Source: a virus. Taken from it: a DNA stretch of 32,421 nt. Each line of letters starts with the position of its first letter. Position 1 is the stretch's first letter. The stretch is from IMG/VR virus record IMGVR_UViG_3300032046_000127, positions 1-32,421 of that record; one strand, given 5' to 3'. The notes beneath the pieces are model-generated. The model was not told where the DNA came from. It made no database searches and worked only from the letters and a program-made list of their open reading frames with translations. The position numbers and the translations under genes were made by a program. Shown here one piece after another: positions 20,777 through 29,360 of this stretch.

Positions 20777-21841
20777 ATGTCAGCAGATAAAATCGACAAG
20801 AAATACATGACTTGGCAATTGATAAGGAAAGGCAATTACTATAATGGAGCAGTTACGGACGATATGCTTAAAGATCTTAGTGAGACTTTCGGGAAAAACG
20901 GCGATGTGCCCATCGGGATAGGCCATGTAAATTATTTTTTTGATGATTCAAGGCCGGCTGAAGGGTGGATTGACACAAAGAAAGATTACGGTATTGATAA
21001 GAAAGGTAATTTTGTCACAAAGGGCGTCTCTCTTTTCGAACCGTTAAAAACAATGTATGAAGAAGGCCGGTACAAAAATTGGTCAGTGGTTATCGCCCGA
21101 CCCAGAATCTATAATGAGAAAAAAGATGCTTTCGATCTTGGCAAGTGGGAACTTCGAGCAGTTGATTTGTTAGGCCGGGCTACACCTGCCGTTAAGAATC
21201 TCAAAGATCTGACAGAATCCAACAAAACAAGCGAACTATCAAAATTTACCGTTGATCCTGATGATGAAAATATCATTAAATTCACTGAATCCGGCACTGA
21301 GCTTGAAATTATGCATTTTAGTCTTGCGGGAGAAATAGAAATGACAGACTCCAATATAACAGATAATAAAGAGGAAGAAAAAATGAATGAACTTGAGAAA
21401 CAAATTGAATCGATGAAAGCTGAAATCGAGGCGCAGAATGCCAGTTTCGCCGAGATTCAGAAAAAGAATGAAGAGGAGATACAGAGACTCACCGCTGAGC
21501 GCGACAAAGCCGCTGCAAAGTCGACTGAAACAATGAAAAAGTTTACCGAGATTGAAGAGGCAAAATTGCAGGAATCAACAAAATCACTTCCTGTCGAACT
21601 GAGGAACAAGCTTTTTTCTGCAATTAAAAAAACGCTTAATTCGGAAATGCTTTTTTCTGAGGAAAACGGAGAGACAACCAGTATTTACGGTATTCTTTCA
21701 GACTGCTTTACTCAGTGCGCTTTTACGCAAAAAACATTAAGCAGTAACGAAATGCCAGCTGAGTTTAAAACCGGCGACTCAACGCCTCATATTTATTCAG
21801 ACGGGCGCAAATTAACAAAGAAAATGTTTTCGCAAAAATAA
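20777..21841 (+). CDS. Prohead protease-scaffold, Mu gpI-like
   Basis: 354 residues with CCGGAGG 8 bases upstream. The N-terminal 170 residues match the Mu I-type protease: IGIGHVNYFFDDSRPAEGWI (His near 50), VTKGVSLFEPL, then NWSVVIARPR (Ser near 103) and WELRAVDLLGRATPAVKNL. Residues about 203-270 are a coiled-coil scaffold (NELEKQIESMKAEIEAQNAS). It cleaves scaffold and perhaps capsid in head maturation. An internal start makes scaffold alone. Confidence 0.82.
   Translation: MSADKIDKKYMTWQLIRKGNYYNGAVTDDMLKDLSETFGKNGDVPIGIGHVNYFFDDSRPAEGWIDTKKDYGIDKKGNFVTKGVSLFEPLKTMYEEGRYKNWSVVIARPRIYNEKKDAFDLGKWELRAVDLLGRATPAVKNLKDLTESNKTSELSKFTVDPDDENIIKFTESGTELEIMHFSLAGEIEMTDSNITDNKEEEKMNELEKQIESMKAEIEAQNASFAEIQKKNEEEIQRLTAERDKAAAKSTETMKKFTEIEEAKLQESTKSLPVELRNKLFSAIKKTLNSEMLFSEENGETTSIYGILSDCFTQCAFTQKTLSSNEMPAEFKTGDSTPHIYSDGRKLTKKMFSQK
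21383..21841 (+). CDS. Nested scaffold protein inside the protease gene
   Basis: ATG 21383 in the same frame has its own GAGGAAG 8 bases upstream and begins exactly at the coiled coil (MNELEKQIESMKAEIEAQN), giving 152 residues. This copies the gpI/gpZ arrangement of Mu and the C/Nu3 arrangement of lambda, in which the scaffold is made separately in excess. Confidence 0.65.
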   Translation: MNELEKQIESMKAEIEAQNASFAEIQKKNEEEIQRLTAERDKAAAKSTETMKKFTEIEEAKLQESTKSLPVELRNKLFSAIKKTLNSEMLFSEENGETTSIYGILSDCFTQCAFTQKTLSSNEMPAEFKTGDSTPHIYSDGRKLTKKMFSQK

Positions 21842-21860
21842 AACCTAAAGGAGGCCAAAA

Positions 21861-22475
21861 ATGGTTGTAACTTTATCATCGACTCTTAATACCGCAACGC
21901 TCAACAGCAAACTGCTCATAGCAGGAATTGAGCAGCAAACAAAAACAAAAATATTGCTTGCTACTTCGGGATATACTCCAAGAGTTGGCGACGTATTGGT
22001 TAAAAACCTTGCAGATTCAGGATCGGATAATATTTTTGATTATGACGACATCGCAACGAAAACCTATGGAACTGCTAACACAGTTTCCGCTTTCACTTTC
22101 GCAAATACGTCACCGATTATTTGGGACACGCTGAAAATATATAGTGACACTGCGTATGCAACTAAAATATCTAATAGTACAATTGGCTATACCGACGGAG
22201 TGCCGGCAAAAATTAACGCTCTTGCAACTGGGACAGCTACTCTTACAGCAACTAACGTTTTTACTTATGAATTCTGCGAACAGTCAGATCAGGTTATTCT
22301 TGGCGTTATTATCGAAATCGATCAGACTGACACAACTGATATCGTGTTGACATATATGCATCGTGGAGGCGTACATTTCAGCGCGCTCGGAACAGATGGA
22401 ACAGCGTCAACTACGAGCAAAGGCGTGCTTGTAGAAAAGCTCGAAGATCTTGGCGTAACAGTAGTTGGTAATTAA
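21861..22475 (+). CDS. Putative head decoration protein
   Basis: 204 residues, beta-rich with many Thr, Ser and Ala, between scaffold and capsid genes, where decoration proteins usually lie. AAAGGAGG before the ATG suggests high expression. Motifs: TKTKILLATSGYTPRVGDVL, and a C-terminal FEFCEQSDQVILGVII-like part (TYEFCEQSDQVILGV). No certain family; position and strong site are the evidence. Confidence 0.6.
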   Translation: MVVTLSSTLNTATLNSKLLIAGIEQQTKTKILLATSGYTPRVGDVLVKNLADSGSDNIFDYDDIATKTYGTANTVSAFTFANTSPIIWDTLKIYSDTAYATKISNSTIGYTDGVPAKINALATGTATLTATNVFTYEFCEQSDQVILGVIIEIDQTDTTDIVLTYMHRGGVHFSALGTDGTASTTSKGVLVEKLEDLGVTVVGN

Positions 22476-22501
22476 ACAAATAAAAATAAGAGGTAATAAA
22501 A

Positions 22502-23533
22502 ATGAGTTGGTCACAGACACTTGATACTTTAGTCAAAATCAAACCCGAGTTGGTTGCACAGGAAATCGCAGATATTGAGACTATTAAAGCCGGCTTTGAA
22601 ATGCAAAACGTCTTTAAGACCGTCAGGAACATTGATGATGAGGCGTTAGATGTAAGAACAATATCCAGAGATATCCTGTCTATTCCTTATGTTGCAAGCG
22701 GAAGTAAGGGAGTTGCTAAGGAAAGCCCTACATATGTTGACAAACGTATAACCGTTCCGCCAATGAAATTTTACACGCGAATTATGGCCAAAGATCTTAA
22801 AAAAGCCGGCCGCTATAAACAGCAGGATTTTATGGTATGGATGCGGGAAAATTATCTTGAGGAAATGAAGAGAGATATGGATCACTCGCTCGAATATCTT
22901 AAAAGATCTTGTTTGACTACTGGTGATTTATCATATCCATACTATATAGACGGCGCTTGGAATTCAGTTGCATTAGATCTTGGCGCGCAGATTGATGGCG
23001 GTTCTGTTTCCCCTTTATGGGCGGCAAGCGGCACTACAGCAAGCCAGATACATGCTGAATTGCAGGCGCTTGTTAATGCAGGCAGAGCAACAAGCGGAAG
23101 TTATGCATATTTTCAGAGAGCATCAGATCTTAAAATATATTGCACCGAGGAAGCGTGGATGGCGGCTTTCGCCACTCTTAACACACGCAATACTTTTGAT
23201 GTTGTTTCATCCAGAGTTCTTGCGGAAGATGAGCTTCAGATCGGTCAATTTACGCTTAAATCTTTCGGCGCAAGCTGGAAGAATCCACAGACACAAGCAT
23301 CTGCCGATGCTGTGACGAATCACGAAATCAGAATTGTTGACGCAAGCGTTAACGCAAGACATACACTTGCTTTCCTCGAACTCGATAATGTAAACGCCAG
23401 CGGATCAAACAAACATATACTTATTCAGGTTATTCCTGATAATTACGGCGAATACGTTGACGTTTGCCTGCAGATGAGACCTGTTCCACTTTTCAATGCG
23501 AACGCCAGCATGAAAGCAATAGTGTTAAGCTAA
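22502..23533 (+). CDS. Major capsid protein, lambda gpE-like
   Basis: 343 residues. Motifs of the Phage_cap_E family: RDILSIPYVASGSKGVAKESP, then YVDKRITVPPMKFYTRIMAKDL, an E-loop and helix MRENYLEEMKRDMDHSLEYLKRSCL, and the C-terminal QVIPDNYGEYVDV with MRPVPLFNANASM. Forms the icosahedral shell (HK97 fold). Mu-type portal genes normally go with a gpT-type capsid, so this head is mosaic. AAGAGG precedes its ATG. Confidence 0.85.
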   Translation: MSWSQTLDTLVKIKPELVAQEIADIETIKAGFEMQNVFKTVRNIDDEALDVRTISRDILSIPYVASGSKGVAKESPTYVDKRITVPPMKFYTRIMAKDLKKAGRYKQQDFMVWMRENYLEEMKRDMDHSLEYLKRSCLTTGDLSYPYYIDGAWNSVALDLGAQIDGGSVSPLWAASGTTASQIHAELQALVNAGRATSGSYAYFQRASDLKIYCTEEAWMAAFATLNTRNTFDVVSSRVLAEDELQIGQFTLKSFGASWKNPQTQASADAVTNHEIRIVDASVNARHTLAFLELDNVNASGSNKHILIQVIPDNYGEYVDVCLQMRPVPLFNANASMKAIVLS

Positions 23534-23556
23534 CCCAAACCTTAGGAGGTGAGAGC

Positions 23557-23745
23557 ATGTTCACATTCAAGGTTCATTGCCGGGACAAGGCGAGCCATAG
23601 CAACGTAATAATTTACGTTCAAATCCCGGAAAACAGCGAAAAACTCGCTATTGTTGAGGCTGAAAAAACGGGGTTGTTAAAAGCGCGCAAGGTCTATTTC
23701 GCTGGAGTTTCTGACGCTCCTCAATACAAAAGAAATGAGGATTAA
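23557..23745 (+). CDS. Small hypothetical head protein
   Basis: 62 residues from ATG 23557 with TTAGGAGG 8 bases upstream; the open frame extends upstream into the capsid gene without a site there. Beta-rich with N-terminal FKVHCRDKASHSNVIIYVQI. Placed between capsid and connector genes. Function unknown. Confidence 0.6.
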   Translation: MFTFKVHCRDKASHSNVIIYVQIPENSEKLAIVEAEKTGLLKARKVYFAGVSDAPQYKRNED

Positions 23746-23748
23746 AAA

Positions 23749-24366
23749 ATGACCGTAACTCCTGAATTAATTGTGGAATATTTGGTTAAAACAAAAATCA
23801 GGCGGTACGACTACACCAATGCAACGGGAGAGGATCCGGTTGACGAATCCTTTCCCATTGGTGCTGATGTTTTCATGACTGCGCTTGTTAATTGCTCAGG
23901 TGATTTCACAGAGGCGGCTACAGAGTATAAAAAAGATATGTCGACCTTGTGGAATAACTTCAGCGATGCTCTTTTCGCAATGGCGGAGGCTAACCTTGCC
24001 GACTATACAGCAACACGAACTTATTTTATCGCTGCTTTTGAGGCTGATTATCCAAGTACCGACGATGAAGATTTCGCAAAACTAAAGGAAATCTATAATC
24101 TCATATATCAGGCGGTAGTTTTCGGGTGGTTATATCAGCTATATGCACGCGCCGAATCTGAAAAGCAGGCTGAAGACAAGAAAGACGCATCGATTAAACT
24201 GATTTATGATGTTGTAGGTAAAGCCGCAATATCACCAACACTTGCAACAGATCTCGGCAAAGAGCAGGCAAGTAATAGCTCTTCAGCGGCAGCCTGTGAG
24301 CTGGGGGATCAATCAAGTGCTATATTGACAGGATTTTTTGATTTTTTCACAGATCTCGAAGATTAA
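23749..24366 (+). CDS. Putative head-tail connector
   Basis: 205 residues, acidic and mostly helical. Its place between capsid and tail-completion genes is that of the adaptor that docks on the portal. N-terminal VTPELIVEYLVKTKIRRYDYTN and a DDEDFAKLKEIYNLIYQAV helix. No firm family. GAGGATT precedes its ATG, 3 bp after the previous gene. Confidence 0.5.
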   Translation: MTVTPELIVEYLVKTKIRRYDYTNATGEDPVDESFPIGADVFMTALVNCSGDFTEAATEYKKDMSTLWNNFSDALFAMAEANLADYTATRTYFIAAFEADYPSTDDEDFAKLKEIYNLIYQAVVFGWLYQLYARAESEKQAEDKKDASIKLIYDVVGKAAISPTLATDLGKEQASNSSSAAACELGDQSSAILTGFFDFFTDLED

Positions 24367-24371
24367 TCACC

Positions 24372-24863
24372 ATGATAATAGTAAAAACAGTTGACGAAGT
24401 TTCAATTGTTCTGAAGAATAAAATCAAAAAACTATCTGAACAAAAAGCACTTAACGAAATCGGTCAATATATGGTCAGGCGCATTATGCAAAGGTTCGAC
24501 CGTAATGAAATTAAGCCGAAAACGAAGAGAGAAACTTTTTTAGAAAGAAGAGCAAAAGGCTATAAGCATATACAAAATGCAAAAAAAGAAAGCACACGAA
24601 ATAGATTAATTGGGTCGTCAATCACGCTTGTGGATACAGGCGCATTGAAAAGAAGCATTACTTTTAATATTTCTGAATCTCAAGATGGAATTGTCTATAT
24701 TGGGACAAACCTTGAATATGCGGCTATTCACCAATTCGGAGGAAAAGCAGGAAGAAACAAAAGTGTTAAACTCCCCGCCAGACCTTTTCTTTTTTTTACT
24801 GGAGTTGATCGGATTCAGATTATGCGGATTTTAAAAAAATACTTCGAAGCAGCTGGATTATAA
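24372..24863 (+). CDS. Tail completion / virion morphogenesis protein (Mu gpG, P2 gpS type)
   Basis: 163 residues. Matches the Phage_tail_S family: basic helical N-terminus, LVDTGALKRSITFNIS (about 95-110), then YIGTNLEYAAIHQFGGKAGR and the closing ARPFLFFTG. It joins tail to head. Its stop overlaps by six bases the end of the first gene of a block on the other strand. Confidence 0.85.
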   Translation: MIIVKTVDEVSIVLKNKIKKLSEQKALNEIGQYMVRRIMQRFDRNEIKPKTKRETFLERRAKGYKHIQNAKKESTRNRLIGSSITLVDTGALKRSITFNISESQDGIVYIGTNLEYAAIHQFGGKAGRNKSVKLPARPFLFFTGVDRIQIMRILKKYFEAAGL

Positions 24864-25028
24864 AGGTAATTTCACAAGACAATCTTTTTCAATTTTTATC
24901 CCTGATATTTGGCCGGTTTTTTCGTTATAAAACAGAGCCATTGTAGTATTTCCGCAAATACTTTCAATGGTCATCCGTGGCGAACCTGATTTTAAGGTCA
25001 CAACATCGCCGGTTTTTAAATCTTCCAT
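24858..25028 (-). CDS. YodC-like small protein (DUF2158)
   Basis: 56 residues: MEDLKTGDVVTLKSGSPRMT, IESICGN, then LVKLPL at the end. The GDVVxLKSGxPxMT opening is typical of the YodC/DUF2158 family, small beta-barrel proteins of unknown function. It is last in the leftward block inside the tail region, behind AAAGGAAAAA. It converges on the tail completion gene. Confidence 0.7.
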   Translation of the reverse strand: MEDLKTGDVVTLKSGSPRMTIESICGNTTMALFYNEKTGQISGIKIEKDCLVKLPL

Positions 25029-25043
25029 TGTTTTTTTCCTTTT

Positions 25044-25355
25044 TTATTTATATTTTTTAATAAACTCATCAAGTGTTTTTGCCACAGCCGCGAGTTTATC
25101 CGTTGCAAATCTTACTTGATTTTCGAGCGACCTTACATTGTAGGTAAAAAACAGAGTATCTTTCAATTCCATTGGTTCAGATTTTTCAAGGAGCTCTTCA
25201 AATTTTGTGTTTAGTTTTATGTCGTTGAAAAATGATCTGTCAATACACCGGGCAAACTCTGTCGATACTACGTATTTTCCATCGATTTCCTGAAAGAGCG
25301 CGCCTATTTTGAACATCTTATAATCTTTTTTTAATTTATAGACTTTTATTTTCAA
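25044..25355 (-). CDS. Hypothetical protein of the leftward block
   Basis: 103 residues from TTG 25355; AAAGGAG is 7 bases upstream and the TTG overlaps the TGA of the gene before. Basic N-terminus (KIKVYKLKKDYKMFKIGALF), acidic middle, C-terminal helix (LENQVRFATDKLAAVAKTLDEF). No family recognised. Confidence 0.55.
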   Translation of the reverse strand: MKIKVYKLKKDYKMFKIGALFQEIDGKYVVSTEFARCIDRSFFNDIKLNTKFEELLEKSEPMELKDTLFFTYNVRSLENQVRFATDKLAAVAKTLDEFIKKYK

Positions 25356-25615
25356 TTCGATTCTCCTTTTTCGTTGTCTGTTATGTCGGCTGTATAACTG
25401 GCAGTTAACATATATTTTTCCTCTTCTGTTACGCCGTTTAAACTGTGGTTAGTCCTTGCGTAGTAAAGCGGGCAATTATCATTGTAGGCCTTAGTCCCGT
25501 CATATTCAAGGCCGGTTTTCTCGCAGAAAAAAACGCCTATATGTTCGTATAATGATGGACACATTCCACAGCCAGCTACTATTTTTCTGTAAATCCTCAA
25601 ATCGTTATAAAGCAT
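25352..25615 (-). CDS. Small cysteine-containing protein of the leftward block
   Basis: 87 residues from ATG 25615 with AGGG 6 bases upstream; the frame extends ten codons further but into the previous gene. Four cysteines (CGMC, FFC, NCP) could bind zinc. Tyrosine-rich. Acidic C-terminus. Function unknown. Confidence 0.55.
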   Translation of the reverse strand: MLYNDLRIYRKIVAGCGMCPSLYEHIGVFFCEKTGLEYDGTKAYNDNCPLYYARTNHSLNGVTEEEKYMLTASYTADITDNEKGESN

Positions 25616-25622
25616 TTTTTCC

Positions 25623-26126
25623 CTAAATAAAGTTTTTAATTCCAATGTCTCTTATTTTTTGTTCAAGTACTTTTCTAAATTCTTTTTGTAAAAACGTGGC
25701 GCATTCGTTGCAGACGTATTTAAGCTGGAAGACATTTTTCTCGTTGTCGATTGTCGCTTGTATTGTCTTTTTCAAGGTTTCATCTGTTTCTGTGTTTAGC
25801 TGGGCTTCCAACGCTTCGATCTTGCTTTGATCAGGTGCGAGACCACAGCAGCTGTTGACTATATTTGCCGCGATAAAATGCATACAGCCTTGATATTGAA
25901 CCCGATCGAGATTATCTGTAAAATGTTCTTTATTGCAAAGCTGACAGGTAATCTTAGCAAAAAAATGCACTTTTCTTTTTTCATCTGAAAACATCTTGCC
26001 GATATGTGCATCGATGGTATCACCCCATTTATTGATGGCCGAATCGAGTAGCTCTCTTTGTTCTTTCAGCATGAACTCGATTTCATTTTGTGCTAGAATT
26101 TCACTGTCTTTTACAATTATTGACAT
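25623..26126 (-). CDS. Zinc-binding helical protein of the leftward block
   Basis: 167 residues. CQLC near residue 61, a CC pair near 93, and CNEC near 139 suggest one or two zinc sites linked by helical hairpins with charged coiled-coil stretches (SKIEALEAQLNTETDETLKKT). AAAAAGGAG before the ATG. It overlaps the preceding gene by 10 bp. May bind nucleic acid or a host protein; not recognised. Confidence 0.6.
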   Translation of the reverse strand: MSIIVKDSEILAQNEIEFMLKEQRELLDSAINKWGDTIDAHIGKMFSDEKRKVHFFAKITCQLCNKEHFTDNLDRVQYQGCMHFIAANIVNSCCGLAPDQSKIEALEAQLNTETDETLKKTIQATIDNEKNVFQLKYVCNECATFLQKEFRKVLEQKIRDIGIKNFI

Positions 26127-26452
26127 AGTTTTTTCTCCTTTTTAAGTTTATTGTTCTCTTTTTCTATCTCGTTTATACGTCTTGTCAGTAGTTTGTTTTC
26201 TCTATCCAGCTGCTTTAATTGCTCAGACCTAAACTTCATTATTTCGTTTTCCCTTTTGATTTCTTCCAGCTTATAGAGATTGTGGAAAAACTCAGGCTCA
26301 GCAAATGCCATAAGCAGTGTAAATGCGCCTTTTGAGATACCGCCAAAATGCCTTATAAGTGACGATCTTATCTTTTCATCTAGCTCTTTGTTTCGTGTGC
26401 AGACGAAGATTTTATATAGATTTTTGTTTGATTCTTTAATCTTATCAGCCAT
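26117..26452 (-). CDS. Coiled-coil protein heading the leftward block
   Basis: 111 residues. The first half (DEKIRSSLIRHFGGISKGAFTLLMAFAEPEFF) is a compact helical domain somewhat like small DNA-binding or toxin-neutralising proteins. From about residue 60 it is a continuous coiled coil (LDRENKLLTRRINEIEKENN). First gene after the likely promoter at 26478. Confidence 0.55.
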   Translation of the reverse strand: MADKIKESNKNLYKIFVCTRNKELDEKIRSSLIRHFGGISKGAFTLLMAFAEPEFFHNLYKLEEIKRENEIMKFRSEQLKQLDRENKLLTRRINEIEKENNKLKKEKKLCQ

Positions 26453-26477
26453 TTTTTCAACCCCGCATTTTTAAGAA

Positions 26478-26506
26478 ATACTATCAAATTATGAGAGTAA
26501 AAACAA
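26478..26506 (-). promoter_or_regulatory. Likely promoter of the leftward block
   Basis: On the minus strand TTGTTT (26501-26506), a 17-bp spacer and TAGTAT (26478-26483), ending 25 bp before the first start codon. Moderate match. Own promoter implies expression apart from the late tail operon. Confidence 0.4.
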
Positions 26507-26567
26507 ATAAAGCGGCAGAAAAAATCAGAGGACTGATAGAATACCTTAAAATTATAAAGGAATTGCC

Positions 26568-27020
26568 ATGTATCAAATGCTCAGGAACATAGCAACAGAG
26601 CTTGAAACCGCTCTTGATATTACGTGCAATGTTTTTCCCTATTTAAAGACTGTAATGGAGCCACAAATCACATTAATTCCAACGGGTACTAGTTTATATT
26701 TGAGGGGAGCTGGGAAAAGTGCAGAGAATAATGATGACGCTGAGATTTTTTATACTTTCCGGCTTGAATTAAACGCGCTTGGGAACTCTGAAGAGCTGGT
26801 CGAATCTTTTTATCTGGCCGATGAAAAATGCGACAAACTTTTTTCTAAAAGGCTCGGCATGATGATCGTCAATTCAAAACCATCCTGCACCGTAGAGTTT
26901 AAGAAAAAAGTTAACGGTGGCACTTATGGGTCACCGCTGCCAGAACAAGAAACAGGGAACGCGGTTTATGTTTTTACAGAAATTTGGGAATGCATTATCA
27001 AATATTTAACTTATGTTTAA
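26568..27020 (+). CDS. Putative tail terminator protein
   Basis: 150 residues with AAAGGA upstream. It stands directly before the sheath gene, where Mu-like phages encode the tail terminator/completion protein. N-terminal LRNIATELETALDITCNVFP helix then beta strands (QITLIPTGTSLYLRG; AEIFYTFRLELNALG) fit the alpha/beta fold of terminator proteins such as lambda gpU. No diagnostic motif, so this is inference from position. Confidence 0.5.
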   Translation: MYQMLRNIATELETALDITCNVFPYLKTVMEPQITLIPTGTSLYLRGAGKSAENNDDAEIFYTFRLELNALGNSEELVESFYLADEKCDKLFSKRLGMMIVNSKPSCTVEFKKKVNGGTYGSPLPEQETGNAVYVFTEIWECIIKYLTYV

Positions 27021-27035
27021 AATGAGGTGGGGAAA

Positions 27036-28475
27036 ATGACTTTTACGCATGGTGTTACATCGACCGAATTAGCTGCGCCAACGCGCGCGCTCGGGACTTT
27101 ATCAAATCCGATTGCTTATGTAGGCAAGGCGAAAATATCAGGCAAAAAAGCGGGCACATATGCCGCTACAGCTGGGCAATGGACAAGACTCGAAACAAGA
27201 GCTGAGGCCGTCGCTTGGTTAGGGCTTGACTCCGATGCCGCACAGATAGGTTTTGATCTGAGTTCCCGAACATTGGGTTATTCAATACCCGGTTTTTTGG
27301 GCGAGTTTTTCGATACGACAAAATTGAAAGATATTTTCGTTTATAATGTCGCAAATTTTACGACTGTTACTGATACTGTGGTTGCGTCTGCTTCTGGAGT
27401 TTATGCACTTGCGAATGGATATATTAAAGATGTCACATGCACAGACACTACAGGCACGACGACTTATGTTTTAGATAAAGATTACACATACGTTCACAAA
27501 ACAGGCGTAATCACCAAAATAACAGCCGGCGCAATTGGCGACACTGTGGCGCTTCAGATTGATTATAAATTTGCAAAAGAAACCGCCTCATCTGTAACTT
27601 TTGGCGATATCCAGTCAGCTTTCACAACAATTGATTCAATATTTCAATCTGATGGCGTTGTTCCTTCAATTCTACTTGCACCGAGACTCACAGATTTAAC
27701 CGCAGATACAGCAAACGCAGTTATTAAGGCCATGAAGACAGCAACCGACTTAATGGATGACGTTTACGAATGCCGGGCTATTGTCGGGACAGAACAGGCG
27801 AGTAAAGCAGCTATTGCAGACAGGATTTTATCAGCAGTTGCAACCGCTCATGTTGATCTTGATTATGTTGGCCATTTCCCGCTTAGTCCGACCGGTTTAG
27901 CGCCTGATGAGGTTTACGCTCTCAAATGGATGGAAAACGCCGCGCAGACTAACGGAATCATCGGAATTAATCCGGCATCCAATGAATTTGTTGATATCGC
28001 AACACCTGCTTCACCTTTTGGCGATGCTGACGCAAATACTTTGAACGATGACGGAATCAATACTTTCGTGTCACATAACGGCATGAAGACGTGGGGGAAT
28101 TATACAAGCTCATATTCAGAGACTGGCGAATTTTTAGATAATTTCTCTTCAATCCGATTTATACTTATTTGGATAAAAAACAACTGTAATTACTATACCC
28201 GTACTTACATGGTCGACAAAGAGACGAACCCCCGGAAAATACAGTATCATTTGAGTAATATGCAAAAAAACTACATTGACAAGGCAATTCGGGCGGGCGC
28301 TCTTCTTAAGGGCTCAAAGATTACTTTCAGCATTGACGACAATCCGATTGCCGACATGCTTGCCGGGAAATACGTTTACGGCTTCAGCCTTGGATTTATC
28401 CCACCGGCGACCTCTATTACCAATGAATATTGGTATAACGAAGACCTTATCGTAAATTTATTTAGTGGAGAATAA
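27036..28475 (+). CDS. Tail sheath protein
   Basis: 479 residues from ATG 27036, chosen because GAGGTG is 5 bases upstream; GTG 27027 would lie in that site. The N-terminus is beta-rich; the middle (SVTFGDIQSAFTTIDSIFQSDGVVPSILLAPRLTD) and C-terminal parts (WGNYTSSYSE, FSSIRFILIWIKNNCNYYTRTYM, then GSKITFSIDDNPIADMLAGK) have the core pattern of contractile phage sheaths. Contracts to drive the tube through the envelope. Confidence 0.85.
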   Translation: MTFTHGVTSTELAAPTRALGTLSNPIAYVGKAKISGKKAGTYAATAGQWTRLETRAEAVAWLGLDSDAAQIGFDLSSRTLGYSIPGFLGEFFDTTKLKDIFVYNVANFTTVTDTVVASASGVYALANGYIKDVTCTDTTGTTTYVLDKDYTYVHKTGVITKITAGAIGDTVALQIDYKFAKETASSVTFGDIQSAFTTIDSIFQSDGVVPSILLAPRLTDLTADTANAVIKAMKTATDLMDDVYECRAIVGTEQASKAAIADRILSAVATAHVDLDYVGHFPLSPTGLAPDEVYALKWMENAAQTNGIIGINPASNEFVDIATPASPFGDADANTLNDDGINTFVSHNGMKTWGNYTSSYSETGEFLDNFSSIRFILIWIKNNCNYYTRTYMVDKETNPRKIQYHLSNMQKNYIDKAIRAGALLKGSKITFSIDDNPIADMLAGKYVYGFSLGFIPPATSITNEYWYNEDLIVNLFSGE

Positions 28476-28476
28476 T

Positions 28477-29001
28477 ATGCGTTTAAACGTACCGTTAAAT
28501 TATAACTGGCTCGAAGTTTACATCGATGGTGAAATTGTTGAAGCTGTTCAAGGCAAGGTTGAAATCCCGCCCATGCTGAGAAAAAGAGTTGAAATTGAAT
28601 TGCCGGGCGGATCCTCTGAATATAATGGAAAAAGATATGAAAAATTCGATGGCCAGCTTACCGTAATGATGCCGACGTCAGCCGCTATTATTGCAGCATT
28701 GCAGTCAAACAACACAAAGAGACTATCAATTCAATGCGCTTTTCAGGAAGACAATATAGCAACTGGAAATCTTGAGGATCACAACCTTGTTTATGATATG
28801 GATGTTACTTTTTTCGGCATGGACAGACAAAACATAGAGCCAGACACGCAAGCGGAAATCCCGATACCGTATGAAGCAAAATCAATTAAAGTATCTCTTG
28901 ATCTTGTGACGATAGTTGATATTGACAAAAGAACGGGGAAAGATGAAGTTAACAGCGAAGATCTTAGCGCTCTGATGAGAGTCGCTTACGGTCAATTATA
29001 A
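28477..29001 (+). CDS. Tail tube protein (P2 FII-like)
   Basis: 174 residues from ATG 28477 with GTGGAG 6 bases upstream, one base after the sheath stop. Beta-rich with EVYIDGEIVEAVQGKVEIPPM at the start and YDMDVTFFGMDRQNI; KSIKVSLDLVTIVDIDK near the end, as in the FII family. Stacks as hexamers inside the sheath. Confidence 0.75.
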   Translation: MRLNVPLNYNWLEVYIDGEIVEAVQGKVEIPPMLRKRVEIELPGGSSEYNGKRYEKFDGQLTVMMPTSAAIIAALQSNNTKRLSIQCAFQEDNIATGNLEDHNLVYDMDVTFFGMDRQNIEPDTQAEIPIPYEAKSIKVSLDLVTIVDIDKRTGKDEVNSEDLSALMRVAYGQL

Positions 29002-29010
29002 AGGTGATTT

Positions 29011-29343
29011 ATGAAGGAACTTCTTAAAAAATACGGTCAAAAAATCAGTTTCAAAAAATCTGAAAACCTTATCAAAGAAAAAGATTTCAACAGCATCGAA
29101 CTTACTCAAGAATACGACGCCCGGACGCTTAGAAACATTCAACGGCAGTGTACCGTCAGAAAGAAAGATGAAACTGGCGAATGGGTCGAATCGTTCGACA
29201 AAGACCAGTACAATACTGTCATGATTTTGAATCTTTGTAAATTTGACGGAAGGCAATTGACCCGGGATGAAATTGATAGACTTGAGAGTAGTTTTATGAT
29301 TGACCTTGTAAAGCTACTAGCCGCTCAGGAAGCGGTCGATTAG
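29011..29343 (+). CDS. Tail assembly chaperone (gpE-like)
   Basis: 110 residues, charged, with the TRDEIDRLESSFMIDLVKLL C-terminal helix usual in these proteins. It lies after the tube gene with AAAGGTG upstream. In P2-like phages a -1 frameshift extends it with a second domain that binds the tape measure. Here a -1 frame is open from 29304 and encodes a matching extension. Confidence 0.65.
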   Translation: MKELLKKYGQKISFKKSENLIKEKDFNSIELTQEYDARTLRNIQRQCTVRKKDETGEWVESFDKDQYNTVMILNLCKFDGRQLTRDEIDRLESSFMIDLVKLLAAQEAVD

Positions 29344-29360
29344 GTAACGATTTCTTGCTT

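Noticed and set aside
23464-23556. Upstream extension of the 62-residue gene into the capsid gene
   Set aside because: The extension reads through capsid codons in another frame; the ATG at 23557 has a perfect AGGAGG site.
25957-25971. GCAAAAAAATGCACT, sharing 15 bases with the GTGCA palindrome at 8761-8775
   Set aside because: It lacks the left GTG arm and lies inside a coding region; likely chance in AT-rich DNA.
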